A stretch of 64,000 nucleotides of DNA from Microbacterium arabinogalactanolyticum (lineage in GTDB: Bacteria; Actinomycetota; Actinomycetes; Actinomycetales; Microbacteriaceae), in assembly GCF_030268005.1 (NCBI RefSeq), contig NZ_BRZC01000004.1, positions 1,002,885 through 1,066,884 of the forward strand, in the 5' to 3' direction. Below the pieces are notes generated by a model. That model ran no database searches. It was not told where the DNA came from and saw nothing but the letters and a program-made list of their open reading frames with translations. Positions within the stretch are counted from its first letter, which is position 1. Every line of letters begins with the position of its first letter. A program made the position numbers and the translations under genes. Of this stretch, positions 8,274 through 17,372 are shown one piece after another.

Positions 8274-10130
8274 CTACTTCTGCTTCCCGGTGAAGTACCA
8301 CTGCTCCGGAGAGTAGACGAACTTCAGCATGGACCGGAACGTCGACGGCGGGCCGGAGAGGTCCTTCTTCCACACGATCAGGTTGTCCGGCGTGGGGAAG
8401 AAGAGCACAGGCAGGTCCTTCGACAGCATGGTCACCTCCGCGCTCAGCGCCTTCGGGTCCGCACCGAAGGTGCTCGCCTCGATGAGCTTGTCGGCCTCGG
8501 GGTTGCTGTAGCTGCCGAGGTTGAAGCTCCCGCCGGTGTTGAAGGCGTTGTTGCTGGTCGGGTACGAGGTCTGCACGAAGGCGCCGAAGTCCTGCATCGC
8601 CCACTTGTCCGCGTTGTCGGGCGCGTAGGAGTTGCCGTAGTTCTCGTACATGTAGTTCAGCGACTTGGTGACGACCTTCGCGTCGATGCCGACCTTCTTC
8701 AGCTGCGACACGAATGCCAGGTCCCGGGCGCCGACGAAGGCGGGGTCGTTGGCCGACGCGATCGTGAAGGTGATCTTCTGCCCCTTCGGGATGCCCTCGC
8801 CGCACTGGTCGTCGCCGGTGCCGGGTCGTACGCAGGTGGTGCCCTTCTCGGCGTCCACCTTCCAGCCGTGGTCGGTGAGCAGCTTCTCGGCCGCCTTCAC
8901 GTCGTAGGGGTAGGTCGCCTTCTCGCCGAACTCGGGCGGGTAGGCGGAGTTCAGGCCCCCGGTGCTGTAGTTCGCGGTCGCGGTACCGCTGTGGATGCCA
9001 CGGCTCTTGATGTAGCCGGGCTGGTCGATCAGGTGCTGCATCGCCTGGCGGATGTACAGCTGCCCGATGATCTTGTCGAAGTTGTCGACCTTGTTGTCGA
9101 AGTTGATCACGAGACCGTCGAAGCGCGCCGGCGACGGCGCGCCGTACACGTTGTAGCCCTTCTTGCGCAGGTCGCCGATCTTCGAGGCGAAGCTGGCATC
9201 CAGCCGCCCTGTGGTCAGTTCACCGGCGGCGAACTGGTTGTACACCGCCGAGGGCGAGGTGAACGCCTTGAAGTCCACCCGCTCGATGCGCGAGTCGCCC
9301 GGTCCCGAGTACTTCTTGTTCGGGGTCAGCGAGAACGAGCCCGTGGTCGGCTCGAACGCCGACAGCTGGTACGGGCCGTTCACGATCTGCCACAGCGGGT
9401 TGGTCACGAACGTGGACTGGTCCTCGGACTGGCCCGTCAGGTAGTGGTAGATCGCCGTCGCGTTCTCGGGCTGCGTGTAGTCGAGCACGCGTCCGCCGGT
9501 CGCGGCGATGCTCCAGTCCGCCGAGGGCATGATGTAGAGCAGCTGCAGCAGCGAGACGAGGTACGACGGGTTGTACGGCTTCTCGAACGAGAACACCGCG
9601 GTGCGGGCATCCGCCGCCGTGACGGTGACGCCGTCGGGGAACTGGCCGGGCGTGTAGAACGCCCAGTTCGCCGGGCTCTCCGCGATGGCCGCCTTGAGGA
9701 GGTCGAAGGTGAAGACGACGTCGTCCGCGGTGACCGGCTTGCCGTTGGACCACGAGTGGTCCTTCAGGGCGATCGTCGCGGTGTGACCGTCGTCGCTGAT
9801 CACCGGCTCCTCGGCCAGGCTGGTCGCCGCGTCGAAGGGTTCGCCCTCCAGGCTGGTGCGGTACAGCGCCCGCCACATCAGGTCGTATCCGATGACCGTG
9901 CCGCCGGTGGCGGCGGGTGGGTACGGGTAGATGTAGTTGGGGGTGAGGCCGGGCGTGAGGGCGATGGTCACCACACCGCCGTCGATGGGGGTGCCGCTCT
10001 CGGCGGGAAGGTCCTTGTACGACGTCGCGTCGACCGGCGCACCGGATGCCGTGCAGCCGGTGATGAACAGCACACCGGCCGTGGCCAGTGCGAGAAGGAG
10101 GCGTCCTCGCCTCCGCGGAACCTGCGACAT
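8274..10130 (-). CDS. ABC transporter substrate-binding lipoprotein (family 5, peptide)
   Basis: A 618-residue extracytoplasmic solute-binding protein of the SBP_bac_5 (DppA/OppA) family. It has a twin-arginine-free lipoprotein signal with lipobox ITGC (Cys26) and the family segments PYDVKAAEKLL and the LKDHSWSNGKPVTADDV region. AAGGAG lies eight bases before the ATG. It belongs to the permease and ATPase genes that follow the same strand upstream, separated from them by 184 bases, which may allow separate expression of the binding protein. Expected ligands are oligopeptides, possibly containing D-residues given the neighbours. Confidence 0.9.
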   Translation of the reverse strand: MSQVPRRRGRLLLALATAGVLFITGCTASGAPVDATSYKDLPAESGTPIDGGVVTIALTPGLTPNYIYPYPPAATGGTVIGYDLMWRALYRTSLEGEPFDAATSLAEEPVISDDGHTATIALKDHSWSNGKPVTADDVVFTFDLLKAAIAESPANWAFYTPGQFPDGVTVTAADARTAVFSFEKPYNPSYLVSLLQLLYIMPSADWSIAATGGRVLDYTQPENATAIYHYLTGQSEDQSTFVTNPLWQIVNGPYQLSAFEPTTGSFSLTPNKKYSGPGDSRIERVDFKAFTSPSAVYNQFAAGELTTGRLDASFASKIGDLRKKGYNVYGAPSPARFDGLVINFDNKVDNFDKIIGQLYIRQAMQHLIDQPGYIKSRGIHSGTATANYSTGGLNSAYPPEFGEKATYPYDVKAAEKLLTDHGWKVDAEKGTTCVRPGTGDDQCGEGIPKGQKITFTIASANDPAFVGARDLAFVSQLKKVGIDAKVVTKSLNYMYENYGNSYAPDNADKWAMQDFGAFVQTSYPTSNNAFNTGGSFNLGSYSNPEADKLIEASTFGADPKALSAEVTMLSKDLPVLFFPTPDNLIVWKKDLSGPPSTFRSMLKFVYSPEQWYFTGKQK

Positions 10131-10314
10131 GAGCTGTGCTCCTTGTTCGAGATGTTCAGGATGTTCGGGATGGGGGTCGGAGGGTCCGTCGGGTGATGTG
10201 GAACTCCGATGCTCCGAGCGTGATGCATCCCCGCGGCGCCCCGTTCAGGGATCCCGACAGATTCGCGAGCCGCGATCCGTCGGGTCCGACACAGGACTCC
10301 GAGCGGGCCCGGTG
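10131..10314. other. Intergenic gap between binding protein and permease genes
   Basis: The gap holds the binding-protein ribosome site near its left end and short imperfect inverted repeats. No clear terminator or promoter is visible, so whether the operon is split here is open. Confidence 0.3.
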
Positions 10315-11214
10315 TCAGGGCGAGCGGTGCTCGATGGCATCCCGGAGGGCGTCGCCGAGCAGGTTGAGCGCGAGCACCGTGAGCACGATGAATCCGCCGA
10401 CCGGGTAGATCAACCACCAGTAGTCCGCGGCCAGGAACGAGACGCCGCTGGAGAGTTGGCTGCCCCAGTCGGTGACCGGATAGCTCAGGCCGAAGCCCAG
10501 ATACCCCAACGCCGCGAGCACGATGATCGAGTCCGCCACCTGGAAGGTGAGGTTGACGATGATCACGCCGAAGGTGTTCGGGATGAGGTGGGTGAAGATC
10601 AGACGCCGGTTGCTCGCACCCATCAGCCTGGCCGCCGAGACGAACTCGCGCACCCGCAGCGACAGCACCTCACCGCGGATCAGCCGGGCGGCGACCAGCC
10701 AGGAGAACCCGCCGATGACCAGGCTCAGCGTCAGCGGCGTCGCCGTGAAGCGTGCGGCGATGATCAGCACGAAGAACAGGAAGGGGATCGACAGCAGCAC
10801 GTCGACGACCCGCATCATGATCCCGTCGACGACCCCGCCGACCAGCCCGGCGACCGCGCCGTAGATCGTGCCCAGGGTGGTCGCGAACACGGCGGCGAGC
10901 AGGCCGATCTGCAGCGACACCTGGCCGCCCTGCATGAGCCGGCCGAGCACGTCGAAACCGTTGCTGTCGGTGCCGAGCGGGAAGCCGTCCCCCGGTGGGA
11001 GCGCCGCGTTGAGCAGGTCCACGTCGGTCTGGTTGGTCGGATGGATCAACGGCCCGAGGTAGCAGAACAGCACCAGGACGACGAGCAGGACGGCGCCCGT
11101 GCGGCCCGGCCGGCTGCGCCAGAGCGACCTCAGCACCGCGGAGCGCGAGATGGGGTTGCGCGTCGCGAGGGCCGGCAGCTCCTCGGCGGCGACCTCTGCG
11201 CGTGCCGTGCTCAT
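10315..11214 (-). CDS. ABC transporter permease (DppC/OppC-like)
   Basis: A 299-residue inner-membrane permease with about six membrane segments and the BPD_transp_1 region containing the EAA-type loop EFVSAARLMGASNRRLIFTHL (key residues AARLMGAS). The N-terminal OppC_N segment RSRPGRTGAVLLV is present. It overlaps the other permease gene by four bases (ATGA), so the two half-pores are made together. Confidence 0.92.
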   Translation of the reverse strand: MSTARAEVAAEELPALATRNPISRSAVLRSLWRSRPGRTGAVLLVVLVLFCYLGPLIHPTNQTDVDLLNAALPPGDGFPLGTDSNGFDVLGRLMQGGQVSLQIGLLAAVFATTLGTIYGAVAGLVGGVVDGIMMRVVDVLLSIPFLFFVLIIAARFTATPLTLSLVIGGFSWLVAARLIRGEVLSLRVREFVSAARLMGASNRRLIFTHLIPNTFGVIIVNLTFQVADSIIVLAALGYLGFGLSYPVTDWGSQLSSGVSFLAADYWWLIYPVGGFIVLTVLALNLLGDALRDAIEHRSP

Positions 11215-12158
11215 CGGCCCAGCTCGATCCGCCGGTCGGCGCGGGCGACGACGAGGTCCGCGACGAGGTTGCCGATGACGGTCAGGGCCCCGCCGATGAG
11301 TGTGTATGCGAGCAGCACCGGATAGTCCTCTCGATGAAGGCTGTTCAGGAACAGCAGCCCGAGTCCCGGGTAGTTGAAGACCGCTTCGACGATCAGGTTC
11401 CCGGCGAGCAGGGTGGGGATCAGCACGCCGACGAGCGTGATGATCGGGGTGATGGCGTTGCGCAGCAGGTGGCGGGTGAGCACGATTCGCTCGGATGCAC
11501 CCTTGGCGCGCGCCACGCGGATGTAGTCCATCCCCAGCTGCTCGAGCGCCGCGGAGCGCTGATACTGCGCGAACACGACGACGTTCGTGATGGCGAGGGT
11601 GATCAGCGGCAGGGCCATGGAGCGCGGATCGGTGAAGACCACCCAGGGCGAGCTGGATTGGGATGCCTCGGCGGGGAACAGCGGGATGGTCTGACTGAAG
11701 ACGCCGATCAGCACCAGTGCGATCAGGAAGGAGGGCGTCGCGTAGAGCAGGTACGAGATCGAGGTCGCGGCGCGATCGATGAACCGGCCGCGGCGCACCG
11801 CCTGCAGGATGCCCAGCGGGATCGCGATCACGAGGGCGAGGACGAGACCAGCCAGCGACAGCATCGCGCTGCGCGGGGCGTTCTGCAGCAGCAGCGTGCC
11901 CACCTCCTCATTGAGCTTGTAGGAGCGTCCGAGGTCGCCGCGCAGCAGCTGGAGCAGGTAGTCGACGTACTGGATCAGCACGGGCCGGTCGTAGCCGTGC
12001 TCGCGGTTGAACGCGTCGACGGCGGCCTGCGAGGCCTGCTGCCCGAGGGCGGCCCGGCCGGGACTGTCGGAGATCAGATTCAGCATCAGGAACACGACCA
12101 GCGAGATGCCCAGGAGTACGACGAGCGACACGAGCACGCGTCTCAGCAGGAACCACAT
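11211..12158 (-). CDS. ABC transporter permease (DppB/OppB-like)
   Basis: A 315-residue permease starting MWFLLRRVLVSLVVLLG, the standard DppB N-terminus, with the large periplasmic loop and the cytoplasmic EAA loop MDYIRVARAKGASERIVLTRHLLRNA (key residues RVARAKGAS). A longer in-frame start would run 56 residues into the ATPase gene and lacks family similarity, so ATG 12158 is used. It overlaps the ATPase stop by one base (TGATG). Confidence 0.92.
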   Translation of the reverse strand: MWFLLRRVLVSLVVLLGISLVVFLMLNLISDSPGRAALGQQASQAAVDAFNREHGYDRPVLIQYVDYLLQLLRGDLGRSYKLNEEVGTLLLQNAPRSAMLSLAGLVLALVIAIPLGILQAVRRGRFIDRAATSISYLLYATPSFLIALVLIGVFSQTIPLFPAEASQSSSPWVVFTDPRSMALPLITLAITNVVVFAQYQRSAALEQLGMDYIRVARAKGASERIVLTRHLLRNAITPIITLVGVLIPTLLAGNLIVEAVFNYPGLGLLFLNSLHREDYPVLLAYTLIGGALTVIGNLVADLVVARADRRIELGR

Positions 12159-14212
12159 CAGCGCACCTCCCCCGCTGTCAGAGTCTCGGCCGTCGTCGTC
12201 TCGCGGAGCTTCGGCTGCAGCGGGAAGTGGCAGGCCACCGCGTGGTCGCCGCCGACGTCCTCCAGCACGGGCTCGACGCGGGCGCACAGGTCGGTGGCCA
12301 GCGGGCACCGCGTGCGGAACCGGCATCCGCTCGGCGGGTCCAGCGGACTGGGCAGCTCGCCGTGCACGCGGTCGACGGGGGCGTCGGCCAGGTCGGGGTC
12401 GGCGACGGGCACGGCGGCCAGCAGACCGGCGGTGTACGGGTGAGCAGGCCGCGTGTAGACCTCATCCGTCGCGCCGACCTCGACCAGTGCGCCCAGGTAC
12501 ATCACGCCGACCCGGTCTACGAGGTAGCGGACTACGGCGAGGTCGTGCGAGATCACCACGCTGGACAGGCCGCGCTCCCGCTGGATCCCCCGCATCAGGT
12601 TCAGCACCTGTGAGCGGATCGACACGTCGAGGGCGCTGACCGGCTCATCGGCGACCAGCACATCGGGGTCCAGGGCGAGCGCGCGAGCCAGGCCGATGCG
12701 CTGACGCTGCCCGCCGGAGAGCTCGTGCGGATAGCGCTCCAGGATCGAGGCTCCGAGGCCGACGCCGGCGAGCAGGGCTCTGGCCTTCTCGGTGCGCTCC
12801 TCCGCGGTGCCGATGCCCTGGATGACCATCGGCTCGCACAGGATCGCGTCGATGCGCATCTTGGGATCCAGCGACGCATGCGAGTCCTGGAACATCATCT
12901 GCAGCTTCGCACGTCGTGCGCCCAGGCGTCGCGGGCTGAGCCCCGACACCCGGTCGCCGTCAAGCAGCACCTCGCCCGAGGTGGGTGCGTCGAGAGCGAC
13001 AAGCATCCGCCCGAGCGAGGACTTGCCGCAGCCCGACTCGCCGACGAGCCCGAACGCCTCACCTGCGCGCACCTCGAAGCTCACGCCCGCGACGGCCTTG
13101 ACCGAGCGGCGGCGGCCGAAGATGCCCTTCGCGGAGACCGGATGCTCCTTGCGCAGGTCGACGACGCTGAGGCGCACTCGCTGCGCGTCGATCTCGGATG
13201 CGGCGCTCCCCGACGCGTCGAAGCGGCGGACCTCCCGCTTCCCCTGCGTCTCGTCGACCGGGTTCCAGCACGCGAACAGGTGACCTTCCCCGGGGCCGGC
13301 CACCGGCTGAGGAGTCTCGGTCCGGCACCGCTCGGTCGCGGCCGCGCAGCGCGGGGCGAAACGGCATCCGACCTGCGGATCGGCCGGGTCCGGCGGCGAT
13401 CCGGGGATGCTGAACAGCTCGACGTCCTTGTCCTGAGCGAGCGTCGGGATCGATGCCAGCAGCGCGTGCGTGTACTGATGCCGCGTGCGGCGGAACAGGT
13501 CGGCCGTGCGGCCGGTCTCGACCAGGCGTCCGCCGTACATGACGCCGACGCGGTCGGCATGCCGGACCACCACGCCCATGTCATGCGTGACGAGGATCAT
13601 GGCCATACCGAGCTGCTGCTTCAGCTCGCCCAGCAGCTCCAGGATCTCAGCCTGGATGGTCACATCCAGCGCGGTGGTCGGCTCGTCGGCGATGAGCACG
13701 CGCGGCTCGCAGATCAGCGCCATCGCGATCATCACCCGCTGGCGCATGCCGCCGGACAGCTGGTGCGGGAAGTCGCCCATGCGCTCCTGCGGGCGCGGGA
13801 TGCCGACCAGCGCCAGCATCTCGGCGGCGCTGCGGCGGGCCGCCCGCAGCGACATGCCGCGGTGCAACTGCAGCGGCTCGGCGACCTGATCGCCGATGCT
13901 GCGGGTCGGGTTGAGCGAGGTCATCGAGTCCTGGAAGACCATGGAGATTTCGTTGCCACGGATGCGCCGGTAGGCGGCGTCGCCCAGGCCGACGAGCTCC
14001 GTGCCGTCGAAGTCGATGGATCCGCTCACCACGCGGCCGCCGCCGGGCAGCATGCCCATGACCGCGAGTCCGGTCATCGATTTGCCGGAGCCCGTCTCGC
14101 CGACGATGCCGAGGGTCTCGCCGCGATGCAGCTCGAGGTCGACGCCGGTCACCGGGCGCACGATGCGGTCGCCGTGCGTGATCTCGACCGACAGGTCCCG
14201 AATCGTCAGCAT
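12158..14212 (-). CDS. Fused double-ATPase subunit of an oligopeptide ABC transporter
   Basis: A 684-residue protein joining DppD- and DppF-like ATPases. Domain 1 has Walker A GETGSGKS (Lys44) and LSGGMRQR; domain 2 has Walker A GESGCGKS (about residue 410) and LSGGQRQR. Each half ends in an oligo_HPY tail with the Cys-containing CRFAPRC and CRFRTRC motifs. ATG 14212 is chosen because AAGGGAG lies eight bases upstream and the first residues (MLTIRDLSVEI) match the family; the longer frame does not. It powers import of peptides delivered by the family 5 lipoprotein. Confidence 0.92.
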   Translation of the reverse strand: MLTIRDLSVEITHGDRIVRPVTGVDLELHRGETLGIVGETGSGKSMTGLAVMGMLPGGGRVVSGSIDFDGTELVGLGDAAYRRIRGNEISMVFQDSMTSLNPTRSIGDQVAEPLQLHRGMSLRAARRSAAEMLALVGIPRPQERMGDFPHQLSGGMRQRVMIAMALICEPRVLIADEPTTALDVTIQAEILELLGELKQQLGMAMILVTHDMGVVVRHADRVGVMYGGRLVETGRTADLFRRTRHQYTHALLASIPTLAQDKDVELFSIPGSPPDPADPQVGCRFAPRCAAATERCRTETPQPVAGPGEGHLFACWNPVDETQGKREVRRFDASGSAASEIDAQRVRLSVVDLRKEHPVSAKGIFGRRRSVKAVAGVSFEVRAGEAFGLVGESGCGKSSLGRMLVALDAPTSGEVLLDGDRVSGLSPRRLGARRAKLQMMFQDSHASLDPKMRIDAILCEPMVIQGIGTAEERTEKARALLAGVGLGASILERYPHELSGGQRQRIGLARALALDPDVLVADEPVSALDVSIRSQVLNLMRGIQRERGLSSVVISHDLAVVRYLVDRVGVMYLGALVEVGATDEVYTRPAHPYTAGLLAAVPVADPDLADAPVDRVHGELPSPLDPPSGCRFRTRCPLATDLCARVEPVLEDVGGDHAVACHFPLQPKLRETTTAETLTAGEVR

Positions 14213-14352
14213 GCGCGCGCTCCCTTGCGACTCCCTGCAGCTCCCGGACGTGCGGACAGGTGCTGCGACTCTTCGATACTGCGGCAACGGGCGGGTGACG
14301 CGTTCGTCCGGACCTGCGAACGACGTCGCGTCCGTTCGTCGACCTCGACGAA

Positions 14353-15390
14353 TCAGACGCCGGAGCCCGGGACGCCGAGCTCGGCGCGCAGCAGCCGCTG
14401 CAGATTGCCGCCGAGCACCGCCAGGACGTCGGACTCGGCCCAGCCGCGGCGCAGCAGGGCATCCGTGACGAGCGGCAGCCCCTCGGGGCCCTCGAGCCCG
14501 GGGAGGTAGGCGTTCGCGGGCACGCCCTCGACGGTGTCCACCACGCAGCAGGGCGGGGTGGTGTCGTCGAGCACTTCGCGCACGAAGTCCGGTCCGAGTC
14601 CCACCCGATCGACGCCTGCCACCGAGGCGACGTGTTCGAGATGATCGACGAGCACGTCGAGCGTGTGCTCGCTCTCGTGCAGGAAGGGCGCGAAGAAGTT
14701 CACGCAGACGACCCCGCCGGTGGCGGCGATTCCACGGATCTGCTCGTCGCTGAGGTTGCGGTGATGGTCGCGCAGCGCCCGTGCGGACGAGTGGGTGGCC
14801 ATGACCGGCCGTGTGGCGAGCCCGAGCACGTGGTCGACGCCGCCGGCACCCAGGTGGCTGACGTCGAACAGCATCCCGAGCCGCTCCATCTCCGCCACGG
14901 CCCGCACCCCCGCGCGGGTGAGCCTGCCGCCGGCCGCGTCCTCCCCGCTGCCGTCACCGAACGCCGCCCGTCCGAAGTGCGCGATCGATCCGATGCGCAC
15001 GCCGAGACGGTGCACGGTCTGCAGCAGCTCGACGTCCTCCCCGATGCCCGGCATCCCCTCCAGCGCGAGCACGAGTGCGATGCGACCGCCGGTGATGGCA
15101 CGATCGACGTCCTCGCCGGTGAGACAGAGTGCGACGGCATCCGCGTTCCCCTCGGCCAGGCGATGGGCGGCCTCGATCATGCGCAGCGTGCGCCGCAGCG
15201 CGCCTTCGGGCCGGTACGGGTCGTCGATGAACACGGGGAGCACCTGCAGATCGACGCCGCCGGCCTGCAGCTGCGGCAACCAGCGGGTCCGGAAGAACGA
15301 CGCCCATTCCTCCGGTGGCCGGGTCGCGACGGCGCAGAGCAGATCGTTGTGCGCGTCGGCGACGACGGCCCGGCGATGCACGTCGTTCAT
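14353..15390 (-). CDS. Membrane dipeptidase (M19, renal dipeptidase family)
   Basis: A 345-residue zinc dipeptidase of the M19 family. The first metal motif is DAHND (His14, Asp16); the bridging Glu is in LALEGMPGIG; histidines lie in FDVSHLG and MATHSSARALRDHHRN. M19 enzymes hydrolyse dipeptides, often with a D-residue at the second position, which fits a pathway feeding D-amino acids to the racemase operon. Two ATG codons abut (15393 and 15390); AAGGGA is spaced better from the second. The start overlaps the stop of the upstream hydrolase gene. Confidence 0.9.
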   Translation of the reverse strand: MNDVHRRAVVADAHNDLLCAVATRPPEEWASFFRTRWLPQLQAGGVDLQVLPVFIDDPYRPEGALRRTLRMIEAAHRLAEGNADAVALCLTGEDVDRAITGGRIALVLALEGMPGIGEDVELLQTVHRLGVRIGSIAHFGRAAFGDGSGEDAAGGRLTRAGVRAVAEMERLGMLFDVSHLGAGGVDHVLGLATRPVMATHSSARALRDHHRNLSDEQIRGIAATGGVVCVNFFAPFLHESEHTLDVLVDHLEHVASVAGVDRVGLGPDFVREVLDDTTPPCCVVDTVEGVPANAYLPGLEGPEGLPLVTDALLRRGWAESDVLAVLGGNLQRLLRAELGVPGSGV

Positions 15391-16769
15391 CATGCTTCCC
15401 TTCTTCTGTCCGCACGTCCGGTGTGCAGGTGCGATGCCCGTCCGGTGCCGTCGTCGCCCAGGAAGGCGACCGGCTGGCGGATGCCGCCCTCGGCCTCGAC
15501 GGGGAGGAGCACGGCCTCGTGCCAGCCGAGCAGTTCGGTGCGGAAGGGCTGATCGCCGAGCTCCGCCACGACACCGCATGGTTCGCGGTCCAGCCACACC
15601 CGGCCGTCATCGGTCCGGCTGACGGTGGTGATCGCCGTGCTCGACTCGTAGCGACCCAGGAAGCGCGTCGCATCCCGCGGGGCGGGGCCGGTGGGCGCGA
15701 GCGGCGGCTCTGGGGCCAGGCCCGCCAGGTCGTGCAGCATCCGGTCGATGATCTCCGCGAACACGGCATGCGTCTCACCGCCGTTGGCGAGGATGGCGAT
15801 CACGACTCCCTCCGAGGGCAGCAGGCGCAGTCGCGCCGACTGTCCGATCGTGCTGCCGTCGTGCCCGACGACGGTCGTCCCGGGGCGGTCGAACAGCTCC
15901 CAGCCGAGTCCCCAGCCGGTGCCCTGATGGATGTCGGGCAGCCGCACCTGTTCGGCGCGCATGAGCGAGACGGAGTCCTCCGAGAGCAGGCGCGCCCCAT
16001 CGCCGGCGGCACCTCCCGCGAGGTGCATGCGTCCGAACGCGAGCAGATCGCGCGCCGTCATGGCGAGCCTCGATCCGGCCGGGGCGCCCGAGCGCTCCAT
16101 CGACCACACCGCGGTCGGCCCGAGCACGCCCTCGGCGGAGACGAGGTGGCCGACGGCGGCACGGTGCAGGATCGCCTCGCCCGCATCGACCGAGGCGTGC
16201 CGCAGGCCGAGTGGGTCGAGCAGCCTCCGACGCAGCACACGCTCGTATGGCTCGCCGCGGAGCACCTCGATGATGCGCCCGAGCGTAGAGAACCCCGCGT
16301 TGTTGTACGAGAACATCTCCCCTGGCGCGAACAGCTGGGATGTTCCGGCGAGCACCCCGACGTACCGCTCCAGGCAGTCGTCGCCGGCGCCGGTGTCGAC
16401 GAAGACGTCGCCCTCGAACCCGGAGGTGTGGGACAGCAGGTGGCGGATCGTGATCGCGTCGGATGCCGCGGCATCCGCCACCCGGAATCCCGGCAGCACC
16501 TCGCGCACCGGCGCATCGAGGTCGAGGATCCCCTCCTCGACCAGCTGCATGACGAGCGTGGCGGTCAGCACCTTCGTGACGGAGCCGATCTGGAAGACGG
16601 AGTCCGTGTCGGCGGCCACACCGGTCCTGATGCTGAGCAGTCCTGTGGCGTACTCATAGGTCTCGTCTCCGACGGCGACGGCCAGCGACAGCGCGGGTAC
16701 GCGGTGCTCGGCGAGCAGCCCCGGCATCCGCTTCTCGACCCATTCGCGGATCCGTGCCAGCTCCGGCAT
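15390..16769 (-). CDS. Serine hydrolase of the beta-lactamase / D-aminopeptidase family
   Basis: A 459-residue penicillin-recognising serine hydrolase. The nucleophile motif is SVTK (Ser63, Lys66) and the second motif is YNN (Tyr155, Asn157); a C-terminal extension of about 120 residues follows the catalytic domain, as in D-aminopeptidases and esterases of this fold. No signal peptide is visible. GAGGAGG precedes the ATG. It heads the minus-strand operon and overlaps the M19 gene. Cleavage of D-amino-acid peptides or amides is inferred from context; lactamase activity is not implied. Confidence 0.82.
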   Translation of the reverse strand: MPELARIREWVEKRMPGLLAEHRVPALSLAVAVGDETYEYATGLLSIRTGVAADTDSVFQIGSVTKVLTATLVMQLVEEGILDLDAPVREVLPGFRVADAAASDAITIRHLLSHTSGFEGDVFVDTGAGDDCLERYVGVLAGTSQLFAPGEMFSYNNAGFSTLGRIIEVLRGEPYERVLRRRLLDPLGLRHASVDAGEAILHRAAVGHLVSAEGVLGPTAVWSMERSGAPAGSRLAMTARDLLAFGRMHLAGGAAGDGARLLSEDSVSLMRAEQVRLPDIHQGTGWGLGWELFDRPGTTVVGHDGSTIGQSARLRLLPSEGVVIAILANGGETHAVFAEIIDRMLHDLAGLAPEPPLAPTGPAPRDATRFLGRYESSTAITTVSRTDDGRVWLDREPCGVVAELGDQPFRTELLGWHEAVLLPVEAEGGIRQPVAFLGDDGTGRASHLHTGRADRRREA

Positions 16770-16787
16770 GTGCCCTCCTCGATGACT

Positions 16788-16804
16788 GAGACGTCTCGAG
16801 CCTA
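16788..16804 (-). promoter_or_regulatory. Putative promoter with a GAGACGTCTC palindrome
   Basis: Read on the minus strand, a TAGGCT -10 box (16804-16799) is followed at once by the perfect 10-base palindrome GAGACGTCTC (16788-16797), where transcription should begin. This is a plausible operator for the peptidase/transport operon. Confidence 0.45.
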
Positions 16805-16809
16805 GGGGC

Positions 16810-16843
16810 GTCGTCCTGCCGGAGTTTCGTCCGGCAGGACGAC
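16810..16843 (-). terminator. 14-bp perfect hairpin between ogt and the hydrolase operon
   Basis: GTCGTCCTGCCGGA pairs perfectly with TCCGGCAGGACGAC around a six-base loop. It lies after the ogt stop and just upstream of the next -10 box, so it may end the repair operon, but there is no T-run and it may instead be an operator covering the -35 region. Confidence 0.5.
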
Positions 16844-16871
16844 TGCGGGTGGTCCGAGTTGTCGAGATCGC

Positions 16872-17372
16872 TCAGCGAGCGCCCGCGGCCTCCCGCTCGA
16901 GCAGGCTGCGCTTGACATCGAGGCCCCACGCGAAGCCGCCGAGGCTCCCGTCCGAGCGGAGCACGCGATGGCAGGGGACGAACAGGGCGGGGGCGTTGCG
17001 GGCGCAGACGGAGGCGGCGGCGCGCACCGCCTGCGGGCTGCCGAGCTCGATGGCGAACTCGGTGTAGGACAGGGGCTGTCCCGGAGTGATGCGTCGCAGC
17101 GCCTCCCAGCCGACCCGCTGCATCTCGGTGCCGTGCTGACGCACGGCGACGGTGGTGATGGCGTCCAGGTCGCCCGCGTAGTACGCCTGCGCCGCGTCGG
17201 CGGCATCCGTCCTCCCCTCGGCGATGCTGTCAGGGCGCAGCGAGGCGTGCACGCGCGCGATGATCGCCGCGTGGTCGTCGCTCCAGCCGGAGGCGAGCAC
17301 GCGCTGCGTCTCGTCGGCGAGGATGGTGAGGGCGCCGTCCGGGGTGTCGATCGTCTGGATGAGGGCGGTCAT
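16872..17372 (-). CDS. ogt: Methylated-DNA--[protein]-cysteine S-methyltransferase
   Basis: A 166-residue suicide repair protein that takes the methyl group from O6-methylguanine. The acceptor motif is VPCHRV (Cys134), followed by [15 protein letters not shown], and the DNA-binding helix contains [16 protein letters not shown]. The start ([13 protein letters not shown]) overlaps the stop of the Ada-AlkA gene by four bases (ATGA), so both are made from one transcript as an alkylation-damage operon. Confidence 0.93.
   Translation of the reverse strand: MTALIQTIDTPDGALTILADETQRVLASGWSDDHAAIIARVHASLRPDSIAEGRTDAADAAQAYYAGDLDAITTVAVRQHGTEMQRVGWEALRRITPGQPLSYTEFAIELGSPQAVRAAASVCARNAPALFVPCHRVLRSDGSLGGFAWGLDVKRSLLEREAAGAR

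Noticed and set aside
11211..12326. A longer start for the DppB-like permease
   Set aside because: The extra 56 residues lie inside the ATPase gene and are Arg/Pro-rich; family similarity begins at MWFLLRR.
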